From Mycobacterium sp. 852013-51886_SCH5428379 (lineage in GTDB: Bacteria; Actinomycetota; Actinomycetes; Mycobacteriales; Mycobacteriaceae): DNA of 64,000 nucleotides. Position 1 is the first letter of the stretch. Each line of letters opens with the position of its first letter. The stretch is from the NCBI RefSeq assembly GCF_001665575.1, contig NZ_LZSU01000052.1, forward strand, positions 62,001-126,000, read 5' to 3'. Made by a program: the position numbers and the translations under genes. The notes beneath the pieces were generated by a model that was not told the DNA's origin, ran no database searches, and worked only from the letters and a program-made list of their open reading frames with translations. Shown piece after piece: positions 9,260 through 17,346 of this stretch.

Positions 9260-9655
9260 TCACTCACTGGCGACGGCACGGTATCCGTCGGCGTCGAGCA
9301 GTCCGCCGAGCGCAGCCTCCATCTCGTCGGCGTCGAGCTGCAGGTCGACCAGCCAGCCCTCGCCGTACGGATCGGAGTTCACCAGGTCCGGGCTGCCCTC
9401 CAGATTCGTGTTCACCGCAAGGACTTTCGCGCTCACCGGCGCGTACAGATCCGAGACCGACTTGGTGGACTCGACTTCGCCGAACGTCTCACCGGAGGTG
9501 AGGTCCGCGCCGACGTCGGGCAGCTGGACGAAGACCACGTCGCCGAGGGCGGCCTGCGCATAGTCGGTGATACCGACCCGCACGGTGTCGTCACCGGTAC
9601 GCAGCACCCACTCGTGTTCCTCGGTGTAGTACAGCTCGGTTGGGATGTCGCTCAC
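9260..9655 (-). CDS. gcvH: Glycine cleavage system H protein
   Basis: The lipoyl carrier of glycine cleavage, 131 residues, the normal size. It starts with IPTELYYTEEHEWVL, and the lipoyl-lysine region reads GEVESTKSVSDLYAPVSAKV, where the Lys in ESTKSV is the lipoylation site. The frame is open further upstream (to 9781), but the GTG at 9655 is preceded by CGAGGAG at good spacing and begins the conserved N-terminus. It works with GcvP (3215-6061); GcvT and the L-protein are not in the window. Confidence 0.96.
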   Translation of the reverse strand: MSDIPTELYYTEEHEWVLRTGDDTVRVGITDYAQAALGDVVFVQLPDVGADLTSGETFGEVESTKSVSDLYAPVSAKVLAVNTNLEGSPDLVNSDPYGEGWLVDLQLDADEMEAALGGLLDADGYRAVASE

Positions 9656-9689
9656 GGGGCTCCTCGGGGGTCCGACTGGGGGCGGGTGG

Positions 9690-10526
9690 TCATTTGACTG
9701 GCTGAGCGTATTGGCGCGGTTTCGGTTGCCGCAAGGCGGTGACGTCGACGCGGTCGGCTTGCTGCACCACCATCGTCCCACCGACGCGTTCGATGCTGTC
9801 CATCGCGCCGCCGGGGATGTTCATCGCCGCGGCCAGGGTCGGCGGATCACCAATCGCGACAACGGTATACGGCGGTGAGAGCGTGGTGCCGTCGACGTCG
9901 AGGGCGCCGGGCCTGCCGAGCACCCAGGTGTCCACGCCGACCCGGACCGCCGCCCGCCGGTCCCCGGTGCCGCCCTCGCCCGCCCCCTGGATCGCCCCCT
10001 GGATCTCGATGGCCTCGGCGCCGGCCGCCCGCAGCTCGTTGATCACGTCGAGCAGCGTGTCGGCCGGTACGCCCGGCACCGTGTCGGTGATGGTCAGGGT
10101 CACCCCCGGACCGGTGGCGGCGACCATGCCGACCAGGATCGACAGCGCGGCGAGGCGGGCCTGGGCGTTCTCTATGGCGGCCTGATCGGTGCTGCCGGTG
10201 GCCTGCAGCTGCTCCAGCGTCCTGCGCAGTTCGGTGACCTCGCTGTTGAGGGACGCCTCGCGCTGCTGCAGGGAGTCGAGCAGCACCAGCAGATCCGCCG
10301 GTCGCGCGGTCTCGAGCGAATCACCGGATTCGTTCTGGCGCACCTGCGTGACGATCGCCACGCCCAGCACCAGGCACAGCACCACGGCCAGGGCGCCGAA
10401 CAGCAGCTCCGAGCGGGTGCGCCGGGTCCCCGGGCGGCCCGGCTTCGCGTCGGGCGGCAGCTCGTGGCGGCCGTGCTGCGGCGCGTGATGGTCCGGCGGG
10501 TCGGCGGGGGTCTGCGGGTCGGTCAT
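9690..10526 (-). CDS. DUF881 membrane-anchored protein (Rv1825 type)
   Basis: A 278-residue protein. It has a charged Pro-rich N-terminus, one transmembrane segment (residues about 42-64, LLFGALAVVLCLVLGVAIV), a coiled-coil-like stretch (QQREASLNSEVTELRRTL) and a DUF881 domain with the typical GPGVTLTITD and VDTWVLGRPGALDVDG elements. The DUF881 domain is likely outside the membrane. The start codon lies 1 bp after the stop of the small basic protein gene, so the two are translationally linked. Rv1825 has been implicated in cell-envelope or division functions; the exact role is not known. Confidence 0.9.
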   Translation of the reverse strand: MTDPQTPADPPDHHAPQHGRHELPPDAKPGRPGTRRTRSELLFGALAVVLCLVLGVAIVTQVRQNESGDSLETARPADLLVLLDSLQQREASLNSEVTELRRTLEQLQATGSTDQAAIENAQARLAALSILVGMVAATGPGVTLTITDTVPGVPADTLLDVINELRAAGAEAIEIQGAIQGAGEGGTGDRRAAVRVGVDTWVLGRPGALDVDGTTLSPPYTVVAIGDPPTLAAAMNIPGGAMDSIERVGGTMVVQQADRVDVTALRQPKPRQYAQPVK

Positions 10527-10527
10527 G

Positions 10528-10860
10528 TCAGGCGCCGAACAGTCTGCGCCGCAGCGCGGCGGCGTTGCCGAAGATGCGGATGCCCAGCACCACGATGATC
10601 GCGGTGGAAAGCTGGGTGCCGACCCCGAGTTGATCGCCGACGTAGACGATCAGCGCCGCGACCAGCACGTTGAACACGAACGACACCACGAACACCTTGG
10701 CGTCGAAGATCCGCTCCAGATAGGCGCGCAGCCCGCCGAATACCGCGTCCAGCGCCGCGACCACCGCGATGGGCAGATACGGTTCGACGAACTCGGGCAC
10801 ATTGGGCCGGAACACCAGACCCAGCACGATGCCCACGACGAGGGCGGCGATTCCGATCAT
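10528..10860 (-). CDS. Small basic protein (DUF1290) membrane protein, Rv1824 type
   Basis: A 110-residue protein with about three transmembrane helices, including MIGIAALVVGIVLGLVF at the N-terminus and a helix around residues 65-85. The conserved block LPIAVVAALDAVFGGLRAYL is the hallmark of DUF1290 (Sbp). Members sit between two DUF881 genes in many Actinobacteria and in Firmicutes, and B. subtilis Sbp is a division-locus protein. Gene order here (DUF881-Sbp-DUF881) matches Rv1823-Rv1825. Confidence 0.92.
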   Translation of the reverse strand: MIGIAALVVGIVLGLVFRPNVPEFVEPYLPIAVVAALDAVFGGLRAYLERIFDAKVFVVSFVFNVLVAALIVYVGDQLGVGTQLSTAIIVVLGIRIFGNAAALRRRLFGA

Positions 10861-10887
10861 GGGTGATCCGTTCGTCCGGTGGTCATG

Positions 10888-11811
10888 TCAGGCGCCCGGC
10901 CGTTCGGCGAAGTTGACCTCGCGCACCGAGGCGGCGGGCACGGTCAGCGCCTCGGCGGTGGCGACCGTGACGCCGACGCCGTAGGAGGTCTCCAGCAGCC
11001 GCAGCCGCTGCAGCCCGGTACTGCCGCGGAACGACTCCGCCATCGTGTTCGGTGGGCCGATCGCCTGCAACACATAGGGGCTGCTGACAGGCTGGTTGTC
11101 GACCAGGATGCCGCCGCCTGCCTGCCGGATGGTGACGTTCGGGCCGATGCGGACGTCGCCGACCGCCACGGCCTCGGCGCCGCCGGCCCACAGCGAGTTG
11201 ACCACCAGCTGAAGATCGCGGTCGAGGATGACCTGCGCGCTGCCCTCGACCCGCCGCACGGACACGTCCGAGAGGTTCTTCGACATACCGGGGTCGGTGA
11301 CCGTGACCACCAACCCCGGCCCGATCACCGCGGTCGCGGCGGCCTGGGCGTCGGCGACGTCGAGGTCGGCGAGCAGTTGCCGCCCCAGCGCGTCGCCCTC
11401 GAGCCGGCTGCGGCGCTGCGCGGCGACCTCGGCGGCCAGGGTGCTGCGTTCGGCGGTGAGTTGATCGTCGGCGGCTTCGGCCGCGCGCACGCTGCCGGCC
11501 AGCACCTGCTGGGCCTCCCGGGCCTCCGGCGCGGCGATCTGCGCCTGGGTCGCTGCGACGGCGAAGACCGCCGCCACCGCGAGCGCGGCCGCCACCTGCC
11601 AGGTCCACTCCCGGGCCCGGCCTCTGCGTGCGCCGTCCCGGCGGGCGGCCGCCGCGGCGGCGTAGCCGGGGTCGAGGTGGTCGGACAGCAGACTGCGCAG
11701 CAGCGACGGCACCGGGATCTTCTGGGGTGCGGCGGCCTTGTGGTGGCTCAGGCCCGCCGACGGGTCGAACCCGCCGAGCATGCGCCGGCCGCCGGGTCCC
11801 GGGTCAACCAC
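10888..11811 (-). CDS. DUF881 membrane-anchored protein (Rv1823 type)
   Basis: A 307-residue paralogue of the 9690-10526 product. It has a cytoplasmic N-terminus, one transmembrane helix (residues about 69-88, VAAALAVAAVFAVAATQAQ), a helical linker rich in Ala and Glu, and a DUF881 domain with GPGLVVTVTDPG and VVNSLWAGGAEAVAVGDVRIG. The GTG start at 11811 overlaps the end of pgsA2 by 8 bp, so both are expected in one mRNA. The function is unknown; it probably forms an envelope complex with the other DUF881 protein and the small basic protein. Confidence 0.9.
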   Translation of the reverse strand: MVDPGPGGRRMLGGFDPSAGLSHHKAAAPQKIPVPSLLRSLLSDHLDPGYAAAAAARRDGARRGRAREWTWQVAAALAVAAVFAVAATQAQIAAPEAREAQQVLAGSVRAAEAADDQLTAERSTLAAEVAAQRRSRLEGDALGRQLLADLDVADAQAAATAVIGPGLVVTVTDPGMSKNLSDVSVRRVEGSAQVILDRDLQLVVNSLWAGGAEAVAVGDVRIGPNVTIRQAGGGILVDNQPVSSPYVLQAIGPPNTMAESFRGSTGLQRLRLLETSYGVGVTVATAEALTVPAASVREVNFAERPGA

Positions 11812-12409
11812 CGGTGTGCACCTTCGGCATGCGCCGCAGCACCAGACCGACCTGAATCAGGTAGAGCACGCCGGACCACACGTACAACGCCAGTCCCCAG
11901 ACCAGGAAGCCCCAGCCACAGGCCAGCACCACCCGGCTCCAGAGCGCGTCCCACTGTCCGAGCAGGACGAGCGGGAACCCCGACATCAGCGCGAACGTCG
12001 CCGCCTTGCCGAGGTAGGTGACGGGTAGCGCGGTCAGTCCCCGGCTGCGCAGCAGCGGCAGCGTCGTGGCCAGCACGAGATCGCGGCCCAGCAGGGTGAC
12101 GACGAACCACCACGGCACGCTGCCGTGCACGGCCAACGCCAGCGGCACGGTGATCATGTAGATGCGGTCGACGAGCGGGTCGAGCAGTTCGCCGAGCCGG
12201 GAGGACTGGTTGGCGACCAGCCGGGCGATCTTGCCGTCGGCCCAGTCGGAGAAGCCGCTGAACATCAACACCCCGACGGCCCACCCGTAGGCATGCACCA
12301 CCAGCAGCAGCCACAGGAACACCGGCACCAGCACCAGGCGCAGTGCAGACAGCGCGTTGGGCACGGTCAGCACCCGGTCTCGCGCGCCCGCCGCCCCCGG
12401 AGCGTTCAT
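11804..12409 (-). CDS. pgsA2: CDP-alcohol phosphatidyltransferase, PgsA2 type
   Basis: A 201-residue integral membrane enzyme. The CDP-alcohol phosphotransferase signature is complete (SDWADGKIAR, then GELLDPLVDR; residues about 55-85), with all the Asp residues of the DxxDGxxAR...GxxxDxxxD motif. It transfers a phosphatidyl group from CDP-diacylglycerol to an alcohol. The acceptor of mycobacterial PgsA2 (glycerol phosphate or cardiolipin synthesis) is not settled. It lies between secA2 and DUF881 as in Rv1822. Confidence 0.92.
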   Translation of the reverse strand: MNAPGAAGARDRVLTVPNALSALRLVLVPVFLWLLLVVHAYGWAVGVLMFSGFSDWADGKIARLVANQSSRLGELLDPLVDRIYMITVPLALAVHGSVPWWFVVTLLGRDLVLATTLPLLRSRGLTALPVTYLGKAATFALMSGFPLVLLGQWDALWSRVVLACGWGFLVWGLALYVWSGVLYLIQVGLVLRRMPKVHTGG

Positions 12410-12418
12410 AGCCTGAAC

Positions 12419-14764
12419 TTAGCGGAACACCCCGGGCAGGCTCAGCGCCGCCATCGTGTCGTCGGCCAGCGGATTGTCGTGGACCATGTACGTCCACGTC
12501 GAGGTCGGGCGGGCGAGTTTGGACAGGTCGATGCCGGGCTCGTCCTCGATCTCGGGTGCGGTCTCGAACGTCTGCTGCGCGGCTTCGATGGCGTCGGCGG
12601 CCAGGGATGCGAACGCGTCCACGGCCATCCGGTGGAATTCGTCGAGCGGGTTCTGCCTGCCGAGCGCGCGCAGGTGGATGCTCTCCCGGATGTCGGCGAG
12701 ATAGGCCAGGTGCTCGCACCAGCCGCGGTCGAGGTGGTAGAGCATGATCATCCGGCAGATCCGCTCGAGCTCGTCCTCGGAGAGCTGCTCGGACAGTTCG
12801 GCGTAGCGCTTCGGGGACAGCTCGGCGAGCTCTTCACGGGCGGCGGCGGTGCGCAGCAGCGTGTCGCGCCGCTCGACGATGATCGCGCGCTGCTGGGCGG
12901 TGAGCTGGTTGTAACGCCACGTGTTGGCGTGCACGTCGAGCAGCCGGCCCTCGGCGATGCGCTGCGCGTGGTCGAGCAGCCCGGCGGCCTTGTCGGTGAG
13001 GACCCGCCCGTCCCCCTTGTCCGGGTCGGTCTGCATCGGCAGTTTGTCGACGTCGAGGTGGGCGCGAACCAGATCGTCCTCCCAGCTGGAGAAGAACACC
13101 GATGAGCCCGGGTCGCCCTGGCGGCCGGCGCGGCCCCGCAGCTGGTTGTCGAGCCGCTCGGTGTGGTGACGGCCGGTGCCGACGACGTGCAGGCCGCCCA
13201 GTTCGGCCACCTTCTCGTGGTCGGCGGCGTGGTCGTCTGCGCCGGAACCGCCGAGCCGGATGTCGGTGCCCCGGCCGGCCATCTGCGTGGACACCGTGAC
13301 CGCCCCGAGCTTGCCGGCCTCGGCGATGACGCGGGCCTCCTCGGCGTCGTTCTTGGCGTTGAGCACGACCGCGGGGATGCCGTGTTTGACCAGCTTCTCG
13401 TGCAGCTCCTCGGATTCGGCGACGTCGCGGGTGCCGATCAGCACGGGCTGACCGGTGGCGTGCACCGCCTCGACGTGCTCGAGGATCGCCGCGGTCCTGG
13501 CCGCGGCGGTGACGTAGACGCGGTCGGCCTCGTCCTCGCGGATGTTCGGTTTGTTCGGCTCGATCGGCGACACCCCGAGCTTGTAGAACTGGCGCAACTG
13601 CTCACCGGCGGCGAGCGCGGTGCCCGTCATCCCGCACACCGTGGGATACCGGTTGACCAGCGCCTGGACGGTGATGGTGTCGAGCACCTCGCCGGTCTCG
13701 GTGGTGGCGATGCCCTCCTTGGCCTCGACGGCGGCCTGCAGCCCGTCGGGCCAGCGCTGCAGCTGCGCGATGCGGCCGCGCGAGGCGTTGATGAGGTGGA
13801 CGGCGCCGTCGCGCACGATGTAGTGCACATCCCGCTGCAGTAGCACGTGGGCGTGCAGGGCGACGTTGATCTCCGTCAGCGTGGAGACGACGTGTTCCTC
13901 CGAGTAGAGGTCGATACCGCCGAGCTTCGCCTCGAGTTTGCGGGCGCCGCGGTCGGTGAGGTGGACGTTGCGGCTCTCGGCGTCCGTGTCGTAGTCGGTG
14001 CCAGGGATAAGCTCCCCGACCATGCGGATCAGCTCCACCCGCGGGGTCTCGCGGTGGCTGGTGCCCGCCAGCACCAGCGGCACCAGCGCTTCGTCGACCA
14101 GCACGGAGTCGGCCTCGTCGATCAGCGCCACATCCGGCCGTGGCGACACCAGGTCGTCCACATCGATGACCAACTGGTCGCGCAGCACGTCGAAGCCGAT
14201 CTCGTTGACCGAGGCGTAGGTGATGTCGCAGCCGTAGGCGGCGCGGCGCTGCTCGGCGGTCGATTCACCGGTGATCCACCCGACCGTCAGCCCGAGCGCC
14301 TCCAGCAGCGGACCCATCCATTCGGCGTCGCGGCGGGCCAGATAGTCGTTGATCGTGATGACGTGGACGCTGCGGCCGCCGAGGGCGTACCCGGCGGCGG
14401 CGATCGCCCCGGAGAGTGTCTTGCCCTCGCCGGTCGCCATCTCCACGACGTCGCCGGCGAGCATGCGCAGGGCGCCGAGCAGCTGGACATCGAAGGGGCG
14501 CAGCGAGGTGGCGCGCTCGGCGGCCTCCCGCGCGATCGCCAGGAACTGCGGAATGTCGTCGGCCTCGGCCAGATCCTGCATGCGCAGGAGACCGGCGGCC
14601 TTGCGCAGCTGCTCGTCGTCGAGGTCGGCGGCTCGCTTCTCGAACTCCGCCGAGGCGGTGACCTGTGCCAGTGAGCGGCCCTGGTTCTTCTCGGTGGCGG
14701 CGCCGAGCAGCTTCCAGAACTTGCCGCTGAGGCGGCCGGTGGTGCGGGAACTCGTCTTGGGCAC
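12419..14764 (-). CDS. secA2: SecA2, accessory protein-export ATPase
   Basis: A 781-residue SecA2 ATPase. Walker A is EMATGEGKTLSGAIAA (residues about 111-126), the Walker B region reads DVALIDEADSVLVDEA, and the helicase-type motifs TVSTQMAGRGTDIRLGG and QLRGRAGRQGDPGSS are present. It is shorter than housekeeping SecA and lacks the zinc-binding C-tail, both typical for SecA2. In mycobacteria SecA2 exports a small set of proteins, many without a classical signal peptide. GTG start at 14764, only 4 bp after the GNAT stop. The adjacent pgsA2 follows after 9 bp. Confidence 0.97.
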   Translation of the reverse strand: MPKTSSRTTGRLSGKFWKLLGAATEKNQGRSLAQVTASAEFEKRAADLDDEQLRKAAGLLRMQDLAEADDIPQFLAIAREAAERATSLRPFDVQLLGALRMLAGDVVEMATGEGKTLSGAIAAAGYALGGRSVHVITINDYLARRDAEWMGPLLEALGLTVGWITGESTAEQRRAAYGCDITYASVNEIGFDVLRDQLVIDVDDLVSPRPDVALIDEADSVLVDEALVPLVLAGTSHRETPRVELIRMVGELIPGTDYDTDAESRNVHLTDRGARKLEAKLGGIDLYSEEHVVSTLTEINVALHAHVLLQRDVHYIVRDGAVHLINASRGRIAQLQRWPDGLQAAVEAKEGIATTETGEVLDTITVQALVNRYPTVCGMTGTALAAGEQLRQFYKLGVSPIEPNKPNIREDEADRVYVTAAARTAAILEHVEAVHATGQPVLIGTRDVAESEELHEKLVKHGIPAVVLNAKNDAEEARVIAEAGKLGAVTVSTQMAGRGTDIRLGGSGADDHAADHEKVAELGGLHVVGTGRHHTERLDNQLRGRAGRQGDPGSSVFFSSWEDDLVRAHLDVDKLPMQTDPDKGDGRVLTDKAAGLLDHAQRIAEGRLLDVHANTWRYNQLTAQQRAIIVERRDTLLRTAAAREELAELSPKRYAELSEQLSEDELERICRMIMLYHLDRGWCEHLAYLADIRESIHLRALGRQNPLDEFHRMAVDAFASLAADAIEAAQQTFETAPEIEDEPGIDLSKLARPTSTWTYMVHDNPLADDTMAALSLPGVFR

Positions 14765-14768
14765 ACGT

Positions 14769-15629
14769 TTACGGTACGCGGAAGGCGATCGAGATCGAAT
14801 CGCCGACCGGTACGAAACCGAGCCGCCGGTAGACGCGGTTGCTCGTCGGGTTCGCCAGGTCGGCGAACAGCACCACCTGCCGGGCGCCGGCGGCCAGGGC
14901 CCACCGGCAAGCGGCTGCGGTGACCGCCGATGCGAACCCCCGTCCGCGGACCTCCGGCGGGGTGTAGACCGGTCCGATCCGCGACACCCCGGCCGCGGGT
15001 GCCCGCACGCCGGCCATGCTCATCGGCGCCCCGTCGGCCGTCCACAGCAGATAGGCGTGCCCCGCCGCCGCCGAACCCGCCACTGCCGCCGCCGCCCGCC
15101 GCGGGTCCGGTGCGTGACCGAACGCCTCGACCGCGAAATCGCACTGGTAACGGATGAGCACCGGCTGATCGGCGGTGCGCGCGACGCGGTGTCCGCCGGG
15201 TACGCCGACGGGTGCGCTCAGGGTGGCCAACCGGTACAGCCGCTCCTCGGTGGTCACCTCCGTGGCCGCGCCGGTCTGGGCGCGCCACCGCTCGGCGAGC
15301 GTCTCGGCGGTCCGGCGTGGTCCGCGCACACCGGGTACGGCGATGCCGGCGCCGCGCAGCGCGCTGACCGCTTCGTCGGCCGGCACACCGCTCAGCCCGC
15401 CGCACAGCATCGGCAGCGGCGGGGTTTGCATCGCCGCGCCCACCAGTTCGTCGTCCTCCCACGCCGTGACCAGCAGCGGCGCCTCGTCGGCGGACATCCC
15501 GCCCCGCAGCAGCGACAGTTCGACGGTGTGCACGATGGGGCTCCGCCGGTACCAGTCGCCGGCGCACGCGACGAAGTCGTCGGGGTCGGGGTGGAGGCGC
15601 ACTCGCACGTCCCCCAGCATGGGCCGCAT
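14769..15629 (-). CDS. GNAT-family N-acetyltransferase
   Basis: A 286-residue protein whose second half (residues about 170-285) is a GNAT fold: PPEVRGRGFASAVTAAA is the acetyl-CoA pyrophosphate-binding loop, and NPTSNRVYRRLGF is the C-terminal strand-helix. The N-terminal half lacks a clear second GNAT motif but may be a degenerate repeat. An internal ATG at 15620 is an alternative start. It is placed directly upstream of secA2 and divergent from the FAD monooxygenase gene. The substrate cannot be told from sequence. Confidence 0.82.
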   Translation of the reverse strand: MRPMLGDVRVRLHPDPDDFVACAGDWYRRSPIVHTVELSLLRGGMSADEAPLLVTAWEDDELVGAAMQTPPLPMLCGGLSGVPADEAVSALRGAGIAVPGVRGPRRTAETLAERWRAQTGAATEVTTEERLYRLATLSAPVGVPGGHRVARTADQPVLIRYQCDFAVEAFGHAPDPRRAAAAVAGSAAAGHAYLLWTADGAPMSMAGVRAPAAGVSRIGPVYTPPEVRGRGFASAVTAAACRWALAAGARQVVLFADLANPTSNRVYRRLGFVPVGDSISIAFRVP

Positions 15630-15675
15630 CCTTCAAGATCACCCCCAGGGCGGCCCGGCCCGCCATACTCGTGCG

Positions 15676-17274
15676 GTGTCTGACACCGAGGTCCTCATCG
15701 CGGGCGCAGGCCCCATCGGGTTGACCGCCGCCATCGAACTCACCCGCCGCGGGGTCGACTGCTGCATCGTCGATCCGCTGACCGCACCGCCGCAGTATGC
15801 GAAAGCCGTTGGCGTGCAACCTCGCACGCTCGAAGTGTTCGAGAACATGGGCGTGCTGCGCCAGATCCTCGACGCGGGAACCCAGATGCGGGGGCAGTGC
15901 GTCTACGTCAACGGCGAGCCGGCGGGCCGGATCGATCTGGCGCTCCCGTCGGACGTGCCCTTCGGCTTCCTGTGCATCCCGCAGTACGAGACCGAGCGCG
16001 TGCTGCGCGAGGAACTCGCACGGCGCGGCGTGTCGGTGCAGCGCGGCGTGCGCGTCACCGAGTTCAGCCAGGACGACGACGGCGTCACGGTGACCGTGGC
16101 CGGTGACGCGGGCGAGGAACGGGTGCGCGCGCACTATCTCCTGGGCGCGGACGGTGCGCACAGCGCAGTGCGCAAGGGGCTGGGTCTGTCGTTCGAGGGC
16201 GCCGCGTTCGACGAGCAGTACATGCTCGGCGACGTCGAGGTGGACTGGTCACAGCCCCCCGGCTATGCCGTGCGGTCCGTACGTCGGACCGACGGGCAGG
16301 CCGACGATCTGCTGGTGTGCATCCCGCTGCCGGGACGCAACCGCTACCGCATGTCGATGCTGGTGCCCGACGACCTGGCGACGGCGCCCAGCGGCGGGGT
16401 CGCCCACGGGTTCGAGGGCAGCCGCGCCCCGGAGCTGTCCCACATCCAGGCCGTGCTCGACCGCCTGTCCCCCGAACCGACGACGGCGCGCAATCTGCGC
16501 TGGTCGTCGGTGTTCCGGATCAGCCATCGCATCGTGGACACGTATGGCCGCGGCCGGGTTTTCGTGGCCGGAGATGCCGCCCACATCCACCCGCCCACCG
16601 GGGCCCAGGGGATGAACACCGGCATCCAGGACGCCCACAACCTCGCCTGGAAGCTCGCGCTGGCCGTGGCGGGTCACGCTGCACCCGGACTGCTCGACAG
16701 CTACGACGCCGAACGCCGACCGGTCGGCGAAGAGGTCGTCGGCCGCACCGTGCGCAGCGCCCGGCAGGGCATCGGGGCGGATTCCACCGACATGGACTTC
16801 GTGATGCGCAGGGAGGCCCAGCTGCTCATCGACTACGCGGACAGTCCTATCGTCTCGGCGCACTCCGGGGATCCGCTGCCCGGCGGGCGGGCCCCCGACG
16901 CCACCGGCCTGTCCCGCGACGCGGTCACCAACCCGCTGCGGCTGTTCGAGGTGTTCGGCCGCGACCACACCGTCGTGCTGTACGCCGACGGGGACACCGG
17001 CCCGGCCGACATCGGACGGTTCGAGGCGGCCGCCGACGCGGCCCGCGACGCCGCCCACGGGCAGGCCGACGTCTATCTGGTCGCCGCGCCGGCCGCCGAC
17101 GTCGACAGCACCGTGCTGCCGGTGCTGCGCGACGCCGACGGCCATTTCGCCCGCAGCTACTCCGTGGCGGGCACGTCGACGTTCGTGGTGCGCCCGGACG
17201 GTTATCTCGGCTACAGCGCGCACGGTCTCGACACCGCCGACCTGCGCCGTCACCTGAAGTTGACCTTCGGCTGA
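15676..17274 (+). CDS. FAD-dependent aromatic-ring hydroxylase (FAD_binding_3 family)
   Basis: A 532-residue group A flavoprotein monooxygenase. The FAD-binding GxGxxG is AGAGPIGLTAAIEL at the N-terminus, the DG motif is LLGADGAHSAVRKGLG (about residue 155), and the GD motif is VFVAGDAAHIHPP (about residue 295). The last 130 residues form the thioredoxin-like tail found in phenol- and pentachlorophenol-type hydroxylases. The expected reaction is NAD(P)H- and O2-dependent hydroxylation of a phenolic or polyketide-like substrate. The start is GTG 15676; a CATACT hexamer ends 6 nt upstream, a weak match to the leaderless pattern. The native substrate is unknown. Confidence 0.88.
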   Translation: MSDTEVLIAGAGPIGLTAAIELTRRGVDCCIVDPLTAPPQYAKAVGVQPRTLEVFENMGVLRQILDAGTQMRGQCVYVNGEPAGRIDLALPSDVPFGFLCIPQYETERVLREELARRGVSVQRGVRVTEFSQDDDGVTVTVAGDAGEERVRAHYLLGADGAHSAVRKGLGLSFEGAAFDEQYMLGDVEVDWSQPPGYAVRSVRRTDGQADDLLVCIPLPGRNRYRMSMLVPDDLATAPSGGVAHGFEGSRAPELSHIQAVLDRLSPEPTTARNLRWSSVFRISHRIVDTYGRGRVFVAGDAAHIHPPTGAQGMNTGIQDAHNLAWKLALAVAGHAAPGLLDSYDAERRPVGEEVVGRTVRSARQGIGADSTDMDFVMRREAQLLIDYADSPIVSAHSGDPLPGGRAPDATGLSRDAVTNPLRLFEVFGRDHTVVLYADGDTGPADIGRFEAAADAARDAAHGQADVYLVAAPAADVDSTVLPVLRDADGHFARSYSVAGTSTFVVRPDGYLGYSAHGLDTADLRRHLKLTFG

Positions 17275-17334
17275 TCTGCACGACGCGCCCGGTCGGCGCG
17301 GGCCGTGTGGACGGCCGAACGCGGATCGTCGCGG

Positions 17335-17340
17335 TACCTT
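17335..17340 (+). promoter_or_regulatory. -10 element for leaderless bacA transcript
   Basis: TACCTT ends 6 nt before the GTG at 17347, the TANNNT spacing of mycobacterial leaderless promoters. It supports 17347 rather than the upstream GTG at 17305 as the start. Confidence 0.55.
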
Positions 17341-17346
17341 CCCCCG